A DNA stretch of 64,000 bases from Streptomyces shenzhenensis (GCF_003688995.1 NZ_PENI01000017.1:124001-188000); one strand, 5' to 3'. Numbered from the stretch's first letter, positions 35,692-44,059 are shown. Made by a program: numbers and translations. The notes: a model not told the origin generated them from the letters alone.

Positions 35692-36273
35692 ATGGCCGTC
35701 GAGATCGAGATGCGCGCCCGCTTCGCGAAGGATGTCCGAGACCAGCTCGTCGCCCGTCTGCGGACCGACGGTGAGGATCTGGGCCAGGACGACAAACACA
35801 TCTACTTCTACGTGCTGCCCGACCAGCTTCTGAAGGTCACCGACAACACCACCGCCGGCACCGCGAAGATCACCCTCAAGGGCAGCAAAATCGGACAGGG
35901 AGCCGCCTTCACGGAGACCGAGTTCCCCATCTCGCGCAACGACGTGCCGGCCGCCGTGAAGGTTTTCAACGCCCTCGGATTCGAGCCCACGATGCACGAG
36001 GCGGTCAACTTCCGGCACAACTTCCGCTTCGGCGGGGTCGAGATCGCGGTCAAGTGGAGCGAGGCGTGGGGTCACCACGCCGAGTTCGAGGTCCTGCTCA
36101 CCGACGGAGCCTCGGACGCCGATCGCACGGAGGCGGAGGCCGCGATCACGGACGTCGCCGCGTCCCTCGGCGTCAGCCTCATGACCGAGCAGGAACTGGC
36201 CGACTTCACCGCTGCCTTCGAGACCGCCGAGCAGGCGCGCAAGGAGCGCAAGCGGGCCACACAGATCCGGTAG
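35692..36273 (+). CDS. CYTH-fold protein (class IV adenylate cyclase / triphosphate tunnel-like)
   Basis: A 193-residue protein. The start VEIEMRAR (3-10) is the ExExR/K signature of CYTH enzymes. KITLKGSKIG (59-68) is the strand with a conserved Lys, TETEF (74-78) adds paired glutamates, and WGHHAEFEVLL (126-136) is the closing G-xx-E-x-E strand of the tunnel. Members act on triphosphates with metal: adenylate cyclase CyaB, thiamine triphosphatase or RNA triphosphatase. The substrate here is unknown. The ATG at 35692 has GGGAG seven bases upstream and is preferred over a start at 35665. It lies 41 bp before the HD gene. Confidence 0.72.
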   Translation: MAVEIEMRARFAKDVRDQLVARLRTDGEDLGQDDKHIYFYVLPDQLLKVTDNTTAGTAKITLKGSKIGQGAAFTETEFPISRNDVPAAVKVFNALGFEPTMHEAVNFRHNFRFGGVEIAVKWSEAWGHHAEFEVLLTDGASDADRTEAEAAITDVAASLGVSLMTEQELADFTAAFETAEQARKERKRATQIR

Positions 36274-36314
36274 GGACCTCAAGCCGCGGAGACCACCAAG
36301 GGGGGTGGGCACGG

Positions 36315-37079
36315 ATGAGCACGACCCCGTTAGCCGGAAGCCTGATCGACCTGGCTGCCCAAGGGCGGCTGCCGGTCCACCAGTACATGGACCACGCCAC
36401 CGTCACGTGGATCGGTGCCAACCGGCCCGACCTCCAGCCCCCGCCCATGCCGCACCTGCGGCCCCTGCTGAGGGCACTCCTCTCGTGCGACGGGCCGCCG
36501 GCAATCTGGTGGGCTGAAACCCGCCTCCACATCTCGCTCCACGGCGTACGGCACGCCATGAGGACCGCGGCGCTGGCAGCCGTACTGGCCGAGGCGAACA
36601 ACCTCGACGACACCGACGCAGCGACGGCCGTCCTCGCCGCAGCCGTCCACGACTGCCGGCGCCACGACGACAAGGACGACCCCGGTCACGGCGCCCGCGC
36701 GGCCATCTGGCTCGCCACGAACGCCGACACCGTCTGCAACCACTACGGCCTCACCGCCACCCCGCGCCGGATCGTGCAGGCGGCCACGGCCGTCCGCCTG
36801 CACGACATCCCGTACGACGCCTTCACCACCGCCGACCAGTCCGACCATGCCCAGGCCGAACGCGTCACCGACATCGTGAAGGCCGCCGACGCCCTGGACC
36901 GCTACCGCCTGCCGAAACTGAAGTGGTGGCCCGCCTCCCGCTACGTCCGCGAGCCTGCCTTCGACCAGACCCGTGCCCTCGCCTTCGACCTGGTGCTGGT
37001 CTCGGAGCGAACCGCCCTGGCCGGAGCCGACGGCGCTGCCGCCGTTCGCTATGCGCTCGCCGAGAAGAGCGTGCTCTGA
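36315..37079 (+). CDS. HD-domain phosphohydrolase with TTA codon
   Basis: A 254-residue HD-superfamily protein. The metal ligands are H80 (HGVRHAMR), H112-D113 (AAAVHDCRRHDDKDD) and D192 (VKAADALDRYR), in the order expected for HD phosphohydrolases. The extra acidic/His run after HD is notable. Substrates in the family include nucleotides and cyclic or hyperphosphorylated nucleotides; none is proven here. Codon 6 is TTA (36330-36332), rare in Streptomyces and read by the bldA tRNA. It is 2 bp upstream of the next gene, so they are co-translated. Confidence 0.85.
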   Translation: MSTTPLAGSLIDLAAQGRLPVHQYMDHATVTWIGANRPDLQPPPMPHLRPLLRALLSCDGPPAIWWAETRLHISLHGVRHAMRTAALAAVLAEANNLDDTDAATAVLAAAVHDCRRHDDKDDPGHGARAAIWLATNADTVCNHYGLTATPRRIVQAATAVRLHDIPYDAFTTADQSDHAQAERVTDIVKAADALDRYRLPKLKWWPASRYVREPAFDQTRALAFDLVLVSERTALAGADGAAAVRYALAEKSVL

Positions 37080-37081
37080 GC

Positions 37082-38476
37082 ATGGACTTCCTCGACGCTT
37101 ACCACGCGTGGGCCGACGCCCACGCCTTCTACGGCACCGCCCTCGTCCCCGGTCCGACGGACCACACCGACGCCCTCGCCCAGCGGGCCAACGCCTGGGA
37201 CAGGCAACTCGCCGAGGAGACGCCGAACGGACACCTGCTCCGGCACAACACCCTCTTCGAGGCGCTGAACAGCGGTGGCAAGCTCCACCTCCTCCACGTC
37301 ACCCACGCCCTGGAGGAGATCAGCCGACAGGGGGTGCTCTATCCCTCCGGTGGCTGCCTCGTCGGCAGCGTCTACTGCACACCGCTCACCCCGACCGACC
37401 AGGGCCTGCGCATGCATAACCTGGGCGCCTACATCCTGACCAAGGAAGCGCCGGCGTTCCTGGCCAAGCTCGGCATCGCCGGTCGCGTCCCGACGCCGCT
37501 GATCTTCGAAATCGACATGCCTCCCCAGGCGTACCGAGGACTCGCCGGGGTGGACTACCTGCGGCTGGGCCTCATCCACCTCCAGATCTACAGTCACCTC
37601 GAATACCTGTTGAGCAAGGCCGAGCGCCACCAGCTCCGGGAGACCGTCGTCGGCCGCGTGAAGAACTCGGCCGCGTTCCTCGCCACCGCCACCGCGGTCG
37701 CCTACCAGGGCGCCAGAGTCGAGGCCGGAGCGTTCCTCCGGCTGCTCGACGACACAGTTCCCCGCCTGCCCATCCTCGGCTACCTCTACTTCGAGGCCGT
37801 CGCCGAGTACCTGATGCTCCACTCGACCTCCCCGCACACCCGCCACCTGGCCGACCTGGGCGAGCTGAACAACTGGCTCTACAAGGAGCTGCTCTTCGCC
37901 TCCCTCCCCGGCGGAGCGGGCAAGTTCGACCTCGCCAGGTTCCGCCTCGACCCCGAGCAGCTCACCACGCTCATCCACCAACTCGACCCGACGATCGACA
38001 CCGGCCACGCGTGCACCTACCTGGTCGACCGGATCAGCTACCTCGTCGCCGCCCGCCTCTTCATCGGAGGCGACGCCCCCGAAGCCTGGCACCACACCCG
38101 CTGGGAGTTCGGCGTCCTCGCCACCCGGCTCGGCCCACTCCTCGGTCACCTCATTCACCGGGAGCTGCGCACCTTCGGCCGCTACCCCGACTTCTACTTC
38201 TACTACGACCAGCACAAGGCCTTACAAGCCTGGAACTACTGGAACCACATGGACATCGTCGCCCCGTTCAACGGCACGATGCCCAAGGGAGAGGCCGGTA
38301 TCAATCCCGCCTACCCCGACCTCGCCTATCGCGTATGGCGCGCCGAACAGGACGACACCGGCCACCTCCGCCCGGCCGAGGAACTGTCCCTGACGATCGC
38401 CCCGCGCCTGGTGGACATCAAGTACACCCTCATGCGCAACAACCAGTGGGCCGCCCCCGCGCCCAGCCCCGCCTGA
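37082..38476 (+). CDS. Unknown 464-residue protein with possible ART-like N-terminal segment
   Basis: Not recognised. Residues 67-107 (LHLLHVTHALEEISRQGVLY followed by PSGGCLVGSVYCTPL) resemble the start of ADP-ribosyltransferase-fold proteins such as DarT or KptA: H72-V-T, helix, G-x-L, then a strand. The usual later catalytic Glu/Arg pattern is not clear. The middle is helix-rich and C-terminal sequences such as HRELRTFGRYPDFYFYYDQH are highly aromatic. No signal or membrane segment. It has a TTA codon at 381 (38222-38224). It starts 2 bp after the HD gene and ends 62 bp before the methyltransferase gene. Confidence 0.55.
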   Translation: MDFLDAYHAWADAHAFYGTALVPGPTDHTDALAQRANAWDRQLAEETPNGHLLRHNTLFEALNSGGKLHLLHVTHALEEISRQGVLYPSGGCLVGSVYCTPLTPTDQGLRMHNLGAYILTKEAPAFLAKLGIAGRVPTPLIFEIDMPPQAYRGLAGVDYLRLGLIHLQIYSHLEYLLSKAERHQLRETVVGRVKNSAAFLATATAVAYQGARVEAGAFLRLLDDTVPRLPILGYLYFEAVAEYLMLHSTSPHTRHLADLGELNNWLYKELLFASLPGGAGKFDLARFRLDPEQLTTLIHQLDPTIDTGHACTYLVDRISYLVAARLFIGGDAPEAWHHTRWEFGVLATRLGPLLGHLIHRELRTFGRYPDFYFYYDQHKALQAWNYWNHMDIVAPFNGTMPKGEAGINPAYPDLAYRVWRAEQDDTGHLRPAEELSLTIAPRLVDIKYTLMRNNQWAAPAPSPA

Positions 38477-38538
38477 CCAGCGCGCCTCCGGCTCGGCCCG
38501 CTCCCCACGCCCAGCAGCCTCATCCGCAGGAGACCGCG

Positions 38539-39276
38539 ATGAGTTCCTCCGCCATGCCCTCCCTCGACCTCCTCAGCTCCCAGATCACCGCCGTCCTGGC
38601 CGATCCCGCGACCACCCACGGCCTCGCCCGCACCCTCCGCGCCGCCGCCAAGGAGATCGAACTCCACCGCCACCACCACGCCAGCCGCCGCGCCTGCCCC
38701 AACGGCCGCATCGACGACAAGCCCGCCAAGGTGCAGATCGGCGGCGGCGCCCACCGCATCGACGGCTTCTTCAACATCGACCTCGTCCCGCCGGCCGACC
38801 TGCTCTGGGACATCCGCCAAGGCATCCCGCTCCAGGACAGCAGCGTCACGGAGATCTTCTCCGAGCACTTCCTGGAGCACATCGACTACCCGCGCTCCGC
38901 CAAGCACTACGTCCACGAGGCCCACCGCGTCCTCGAACCCGGCGGCTGGATCATCACCGGCGTCCCCGACGCCGCCTTCGTCCTGAGCAACTATCCGAAG
39001 CCCCTGGACGCCGACGACGAGACGCTCGCGCGCTGGTACGCCAAGCGCAACTGCCTCGGCGACATCAACACCCGCCTCGACCTCGTCAATCTCGTCTTCC
39101 GCGACCAGGACGACGACCCCACGTACACCCCGCACCTGTGGGCCTACGACTACGACAAGCTCGCCCAGCTCTTCACCGAGGCCGGCTTCACCACCGTCGC
39201 TCCCTGGAGGTTCGACCCCACAATGGCCAACCAGAAGCGCCACTGGGGCAGTGTGTACGTCGTCGCCACGAAGTAG
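38539..39276 (+). CDS. Class I SAM-dependent methyltransferase
   Basis: A 245-residue methyltransferase. Motif I is KVQIGGGAHRIDGFFNIDL (64-82), a GxGx variant ending in the acidic residue of strand 2. A later helix SEHFLEHIDYPRSAKHY and the post-motif VLEPGGWIITGVPD (motif III) follow the UbiE/Methyltransf_11 pattern. The N-terminal 60 residues are helical and His-rich (ELHRHHHASRRACPNG). The acceptor is unknown. GCAGGAG precedes the ATG. It is the last gene of the cassette before a 255-bp gap. Confidence 0.85.
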   Translation: MSSSAMPSLDLLSSQITAVLADPATTHGLARTLRAAAKEIELHRHHHASRRACPNGRIDDKPAKVQIGGGAHRIDGFFNIDLVPPADLLWDIRQGIPLQDSSVTEIFSEHFLEHIDYPRSAKHYVHEAHRVLEPGGWIITGVPDAAFVLSNYPKPLDADDETLARWYAKRNCLGDINTRLDLVNLVFRDQDDDPTYTPHLWAYDYDKLAQLFTEAGFTTVAPWRFDPTMANQKRHWGSVYVVATK

Positions 39277-39531
39277 CTCATCAAGCAGCCGCGAGCCCGG
39301 GACGCGACGCCCTCCGTAGCCTGGCGTGGCTCATGCCCCGCCGACCAAAACGGCGCATTGTACTCATCAGCCACCGCAAAATAACCCCACTCTGAATCTG
39401 AATCCCTCGAATGAGACAGCTCGCTCGACCTTCATTCGACAGGGCGCATATCGCCAAAGAGAGGACCCCTTGCCGACAGGTCAGCACCGGGCAAGGCCAT
39501 GGCCCGACACGTGCAGCGGAGGAGATTCAGC

Positions 39532-39786
39532 ATGAGAGACCTAACAGCGGACCGTGACCTGCATGCCTGGCTGCACGATCAGCCACAAAGCAGACAGCGA
39601 CACGCCCACGCACCCGCACGACTCCGCTGCAGCATTCCCAGCACAGCAGGCGAGCTGCCCCTCCTCGGCCCGGACGCCCTGCAGTTGATCATCAGTCACC
39701 GGCAGAAGCAGGTCGATTCCCTGCGTCAGGCCCACTCTCAGCCGGTCAACGTCCGGGCCGCATACCTTCCGGGGGCAGCGGCATGA
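39532..39786 (+). CDS. Unknown 84-residue protein
   Basis: Unrecognised soluble protein with many Gln, His and Arg and no strong fold motif; LPLLGPDALQLIISHRQKQV suggests a helix. A strong ribosome site GGAGGAG sits 7 bp upstream of the ATG. Its stop overlaps the start of the next ORF (ATGA), so translation is coupled. The preceding 39277-39531 gap is about 255 bp with no gene. Confidence 0.6.
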   Translation: MRDLTADRDLHAWLHDQPQSRQRHAHAPARLRCSIPSTAGELPLLGPDALQLIISHRQKQVDSLRQAHSQPVNVRAAYLPGAAA

Positions 39787-39884
39787 AGACCCCGTCCATT
39801 TCCGAACGCGCCATCGCCGATGTGGAGGAGTTCGAAACGGCGATGCGCAACCTCCGCAGCGAGCCGGCAGAGGTGACCGCATGA
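39783..39884 (+). CDS. 33-residue ORF coupled to both neighbours
   Basis: The ORF reads MKTPSISERAIADVEEFETA then MRNLRSEPAEVTA. It begins inside the stop of the 84-residue gene (ATGA) and its own stop overlaps the start of the 140-residue gene (ATGA). This double overlap makes a real coding sequence likely despite the size. The peptide is amphipathic and acidic. I know no homologue. Confidence 0.55.
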   Translation: MKTPSISERAIADVEEFETAMRNLRSEPAEVTA

Positions 39885-40303
39885 GGACGCTGACCACGCG
39901 CGCGGGCTTCGATGCCTTCCGGGACCGCATGTGCGAACACTTCGGACAGCTGCCCGACGGGCTCGGCACGCAACACCTCCACATCGAACAGACCCCACTC
40001 GGCCCGGATGAGTACTTCACTCACCGGCTCGACAGCCATGGCCACTTCATCGTCTACGACCCGCGTCAGACCAGCGGGCTCACGGTGCGCCAATTCCTCG
40101 GCATTTACGACACCTTCACCGAGGACCCGATCCGTGAGGGTGTCCGAGACGCCTACTACGAGACGCAAGAGGCAGGTATGCGGAAAATCTGGGGGATCGT
40201 TCTCAACTGGATCGACCGCACCCAAGACCCGGACGGAGTGATGGATCAGCTGCTGGACCTGCTGCAACAAGACCGCGCGGAGACAGCGGCAACGGTCGCG
40301 TGA
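39881..40303 (+). CDS. Unknown 140-residue protein
   Basis: Unrecognised cytoplasmic protein, acidic, with several aromatic and His residues (GTQHLHIEQTPLGPDEYFTH, HGHFIVYDP) and a helical C-terminus (DAYYETQEAGMRKIWGIVLN). No motif for a known family. Third gene of the coupled operon. Confidence 0.6.
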   Translation: MRTLTTRAGFDAFRDRMCEHFGQLPDGLGTQHLHIEQTPLGPDEYFTHRLDSHGHFIVYDPRQTSGLTVRQFLGIYDTFTEDPIREGVRDAYYETQEAGMRKIWGIVLNWIDRTQDPDGVMDQLLDLLQQDRAETAATVA

Positions 40304-40630
40304 GCACGACCACGATAAATGCGGTGGTCGGTGGCAGGCTCCGTAGCTGAGCCCGTCATGGCCCTGGGTGTCCGGGAGCCCTCCGTATGGCCCAGTGACC
40401 CGGCAACTGCCCGCGACAACCGGGCCCCCTCCCATCCAACAGCGGGGAGGGGCCAAGCTGACCTGCGGCGCCGAATGGCAGTGTTCGGGGCCAAGGGCGG
40501 ACACCAGCGTCCCGGACAGTGACCGCCGCCCTATCTGCGGAAGTGGCCGCAGCACTTGGTCATCCGTGGACGGCAGGGACGGTGCCGAGGCAGACCCAAA
40601 AGGTTCGAGATCCCTGGTGGGCAATCCGCT
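40304..40630. other. Gap between island operon and recombinase relic
   Basis: About 330 bp with no supported gene. Open frames cross it without recognisable sequence. It may be part of the decayed recombinase gene or other lost island DNA. Confidence 0.4.
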
Positions 40631-41003
40631 CTATTCTCGCTCTGCGCGATCTTCATGATCACGGCGAAATCCACCGTGGAGCGGGCCAAGCAGTCGATCT
40701 TGAAGAAGACGATCACGTCGAACTCGGCGAGACGGGAAAGGACCCGCTGGAGGCCTGGGCGGCCAGGCCCCGGGAATAGCCGGAGATGTCGCTGTCTTCT
40801 TCCACTGCGACGACGTCCCAGCCCCTGGCCTGGCACAACGCCTCGCACGCGGCCCGCTGGCGCTCCGGCGAGGTAGACTCTCCTGTTTCCCGCGAAAGGC
40901 AGACATAGATGGCCGCTCGCATCCCCGGCGCATCGGCCGAGACGCCCTTGGAACGTCGGGCACGGGGCAGCGCCCGAGCCGTAACGGGTGTGCCGTCTGT
41001 CAC
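40631..41003 (-). pseudogene. Decayed serine recombinase (N-terminal part)
   Basis: One frame gives MRAAIYVCLSRETGESTSPE followed by RQRAACEALCQARGWDVVAV, the start of a large serine recombinase with the catalytic Ser in YVxxS. It goes on to EEDSDISGYSRG. After a frameshift near 40785 another frame resumes GLQRVLSRLAEFDVIVFFKI and DCLARSTVDFAVIMKIAQ, the conserved L-x-R region. The large C-terminal DNA-binding part is absent. It marks the right end of the island, immediately before XPB. Confidence 0.8.
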
Positions 41004-41030
41004 GGGACGATCCTACTTTCGGAGGTATGC

Positions 41031-42671
41031 GTGTCCTGCCTGATCGTCCAGTCCGACAAGACCCTGCTCCTGGAAGTCGACCACGAGCGGGCCGATGACT
41101 GCCGTCGGGCCATCGCGCCGTTCGCCGAGCTGGAGCGGGCGCCGGAGCACATCCACACCTACCGGGTGACCCCGCTCGGGCTGTGGAACGCGCGGGCGGC
41201 CGGGCACGACGCGGAGCAGGTCGTCGACGCGCTCGTGCAGTACAGCCGCTACCCCGTGCCGCACGCGCTGCTCGTGGACATCGCCGAGACCATGGACCGC
41301 TACGGGCGGCTGACGCTGTCCAAGCACCCGGCCCACGGTCTGGTGCTCACCAGCAGCGACCGGCCGGTCCTGGAGGAGGTGCTCAGGTCCAAGCGGATCG
41401 CGCCGCTGGTCGGGGCCCGGCTCGACCCGGACACGGTCGCCGTGCACCCCTCCGAGCGCGGCCAGATCAAGCAGGTGCTGCTGAAGCTGGGCTGGCCGGC
41501 CGAGGACCTCGCCGGGTACGTGGACGGGGAGGCGCACCCGATCGAGCTGCGCGAGGACGGCTGGGCGCTGCGGGCCTACCAGAAGCAGGCCGTGGAGAAC
41601 TTCTGGCACGGCGGGAGCGGGGTCGTGGTGCTGCCCTGCGGCGCGGGCAAGACGCTGGTCGGCGCCGGGTCGATGGCGCAGGCCAAGTCCACCACCCTGA
41701 TCCTGGTCACCAACACGGTCTCGGCCCGGCAGTGGAAGCACGAGCTGGTGAAGCGGACCTCGCTGACCGAGGACGAGATCGGGGAGTACAGCGGTACGAA
41801 GAAGGAGATCCGGCCGGTCACCATCGCCACGTACCAGGTGCTGACCACGAAGCGGAAGGGCGTCTACCCGCATCTGGAGCTGTTCGACTCCCGTGACTGG
41901 GGGCTCATCGTCTATGACGAGGTGCATCTGCTGCCGGCCCCCGTCTTCAAGTTCACGGCCGATCTGCAGGCGCGCCGCCGGCTCGGGCTGACCGCGACGC
42001 TGGTGCGCGAGGACGGCCGCGAGTCGGACGTGTTCTCGCTGATCGGGCCCAAGCGGTTCGACGCGCCGTGGAAGGAGATCGAGGCGCAGGGCTATATCGC
42101 GCCCGCCGACTGTGTCGAGGTGCGGGTGAACCTGACCGACTCCGAACGGCTCGCGTACGCGACCGCGGAGACGGAGGAGAAGTACCGCTTCTGCGCGACG
42201 ACCGACACCAAGCGCCGGGTCACCGAGGCGCTGGTGCGCCGGTTCGCCGGGCAGCAGATCCTCGTCATCGGCCAGTACATCGACCAACTCGACGAGCTGG
42301 GCGAACACTTGGACGCGCCGGTGATCAAGGGCGAGACGTCCAACGCGCAGCGCGAGAAACTGTTCGACGCGTTCCGCGAGGGTGAGATCAGCGTGCTCGT
42401 CGTGTCCAAGGTCGCCAACTTCTCCATCGACCTGCCGGAGGCGACGGTCGCCATCCAGGTGTCGGGCACCTTCGGCTCCCGGCAGGAGGAGGCCCAGCGC
42501 CTCGGGCGGGTGCTGCGCCCCAAGGCGGACGGGCACCAGGCCCACTTCTACTCCGTGGTCGCCCGCGACACCATCGACCAGGACTTCGCCGCGCACCGCC
42601 AGCGCTTCCTGGCGGAACAGGGCTACGCCTACCGCATCATGGACGCGGACGAGATCCTGGCCGGGAGCTGA
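41031..42671 (+). CDS. XPB/ERCC3-type DNA helicase
   Basis: A 546-residue superfamily-2 helicase. LPCGAGKTL (201-209) is Walker A, YDEVHLL (295-301) is the DEVH box, TATLVRED (321-328) covers motif III and the RED motif of XPB proteins, and SKVANFSIDLPEA leads into QEEAQRLGRVLRP (motif VI). Bacterial XPB unwinds DNA 3'-5' and is thought to act in repair. The GTG start has GGAGG five bases upstream. From memory, the actinobacterial N-terminus is MNGPLIVQSDKT; here the first residues are (GTG)SCLIVQSDK, so the island appears to have replaced the first codons. It overlaps the GT87 gene by 35 bp at the 3' end. Confidence 0.95.
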   Translation: MSCLIVQSDKTLLLEVDHERADDCRRAIAPFAELERAPEHIHTYRVTPLGLWNARAAGHDAEQVVDALVQYSRYPVPHALLVDIAETMDRYGRLTLSKHPAHGLVLTSSDRPVLEEVLRSKRIAPLVGARLDPDTVAVHPSERGQIKQVLLKLGWPAEDLAGYVDGEAHPIELREDGWALRAYQKQAVENFWHGGSGVVVLPCGAGKTLVGAGSMAQAKSTTLILVTNTVSARQWKHELVKRTSLTEDEIGEYSGTKKEIRPVTIATYQVLTTKRKGVYPHLELFDSRDWGLIVYDEVHLLPAPVFKFTADLQARRRLGLTATLVREDGRESDVFSLIGPKRFDAPWKEIEAQGYIAPADCVEVRVNLTDSERLAYATAETEEKYRFCATTDTKRRVTEALVRRFAGQQILVIGQYIDQLDELGEHLDAPVIKGETSNAQREKLFDAFREGEISVLVVSKVANFSIDLPEATVAIQVSGTFGSRQEEAQRLGRVLRPKADGHQAHFYSVVARDTIDQDFAAHRQRFLAEQGYAYRIMDADEILAGS

Positions 42672-43770
42672 GCCGCCGCAGGGCGACGGCTCCGGTCAGC
42701 AGGGCGAGGGCGAGCAGCGGGTAGGGCGAGGCGAGGGGCTGCTGCCACCAGGCGAGGCGCAGATCCAGATCGCCCTCGTGCGGCAGCAGCCATATGGTGC
42801 GGGCGGTGAACACGGCCGCTGTCAGCGCCGCGAGACGGATCCGGCCCTCCGCGAGGAGTACGGCGATCAGCGGGACGCACCACACCCAGTGGTGGGACCA
42901 GCTGATCGGCGAGACCAGCAGGGCGGTGCCCGCCGCCAGCAGGATGCCGTGCCGTTCTCGCGTCGCCCGGGCCGCCGCCCACAGGCCCGCCACGGCCACG
43001 GCGGCGACCGGGAGCGCCCATGCGAGACCCGGTGCCGGATCGCCGGCCGCCCGTGCGATCAGGCCGGGCAGCGACTGGTTGTCGACGATCCAGACCTTGC
43101 CCACGCGGTCGGTCTCGAAGAGCCGGCCGGTCCAGAAGTCGACGCTGGCCGCCGGGAGCAGGACCGCGCCGACGGCGAGGGTCCCGGCGAAGCCTGCCGT
43201 GGCCGTCGCCGCCTCCCGTCGGCGCCCGGTCAGCAGCAGATGGACGACGAAGACGGCCGGGGTCAGTTTGATCCCGGCCGCCACGCCCAGGGCGAGCCCC
43301 TTGGCGCGGGCGCCCGCCGGGCGGGTGAGGTCCCACAGGACGAGGCAGACGAGCGCCAGGTTGATCTGGCCGAACAGGACCGTCTGGAAGACCGGTTCGA
43401 GCCACAGGGCCAGGGCGGTGGCCGCGCACACCAGCGGTGGCCGGGCCGTGCGGCCCGCGAGACGGGCCGAGAGGACGACGAGAGCGGCGAGCAGGAGCGC
43501 GTTGCCCGCGACGAAGGCCGCCTTCATGGCCGGGACGGGGATCCAGGTCGCCGGCACGAACAGGACCGCCGCGAACGGCGGGTAGGTCGCCGGGAGCCGC
43601 CACTCGGTGACGGTGAGGCCGTACAGGTCGCCGCCGTGGGCGACGGCCGCGCCCTCGGCCCGGTAGACCAGCGCGTCGGCCATCGGGGCGCGTTGCAGGA
43701 CACAGAGGGCGGCGAAGGAGAGGAGGGACAGGGTCAGAAGGAGGTAGGGCGTCACCGTCCGTTGTGCCAC
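42637..43770 (-). CDS. GT87-family membrane mannosyltransferase (DUF2029)
   Basis: A 377-residue polytopic glycosyltransferase (GT-C fold), about ten helices. LPATYPPFAAVLFVPATWIP and the loop EPVFQTVLFGQINLALVCLV, with GIKLTPAVF and ISWSHHWVW later, are signatures of actinobacterial alpha-1,2-mannosyltransferases that use polyprenyl-phosphomannose. It acts on the outer face of the membrane. The 59-residue ORF upstream ends 17 bp before its start and may be co-transcribed. Tail overlaps XPB. Confidence 0.85.
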   Translation of the reverse strand: MAQRTVTPYLLLTLSLLSFAALCVLQRAPMADALVYRAEGAAVAHGGDLYGLTVTEWRLPATYPPFAAVLFVPATWIPVPAMKAAFVAGNALLLAALVVLSARLAGRTARPPLVCAATALALWLEPVFQTVLFGQINLALVCLVLWDLTRPAGARAKGLALGVAAGIKLTPAVFVVHLLLTGRRREAATATAGFAGTLAVGAVLLPAASVDFWTGRLFETDRVGKVWIVDNQSLPGLIARAAGDPAPGLAWALPVAAVAVAGLWAAARATRERHGILLAAGTALLVSPISWSHHWVWCVPLIAVLLAEGRIRLAALTAAVFTARTIWLLPHEGDLDLRLAWWQQPLASPYPLLALALLTGAVALRRLSSRPGSRPRP

Positions 43771-43787
43771 GGAGGTGAACCTAGGGG

Positions 43788-43967
43788 TTACTTACGGCGA
43801 ACGCCCGCTTCCTCGCCGTACTCGCCGAGGATGACGACGCCGAACGCCGCCTCCGCGAACACCTTGACGGCACGCAGGGCGTTGCCGAGGCGGTGGTGGT
43901 GGTTGCCGACGACGGCCGTGGCACCGGCCGGGCCGGAGGGGGCTGGGTGGATGGTTGCAGCGCTCAT
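43788..43967 (-). CDS. Small 59-residue protein with His cluster
   Basis: An ORF of 59 residues: MSAATIHPAPSGPAGATAVV then GNHHHRLGNALRAVKVFAEA and a C-terminal AFGVVILGEYGEEAGVRRK. GGAG lies just upstream of the ATG. It has an HHH cluster and an amphipathic helix, and it forms a likely operon with the GT87 gene 17 bp downstream. No known family, but the frame and ribosome site are good. Confidence 0.6.
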   Translation of the reverse strand: MSAATIHPAPSGPAGATAVVGNHHHRLGNALRAVKVFAEAAFGVVILGEYGEEAGVRRK

Positions 43968-44059
43968 GTCTCCATGGTGGAACGCCGGGCACAGGACGTC
44001 ATCGGTCTACGGAGCCAATCCCGGACGCCCTCGCGTACCCCTCGGGAGGGACCCGCTTC

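Noticed and set aside
32852..41030. Clear attachment-site direct repeats bounding the island
   Set aside because: By eye I found no shared core sequence between the left and right edges; one may exist but a computed search is needed.
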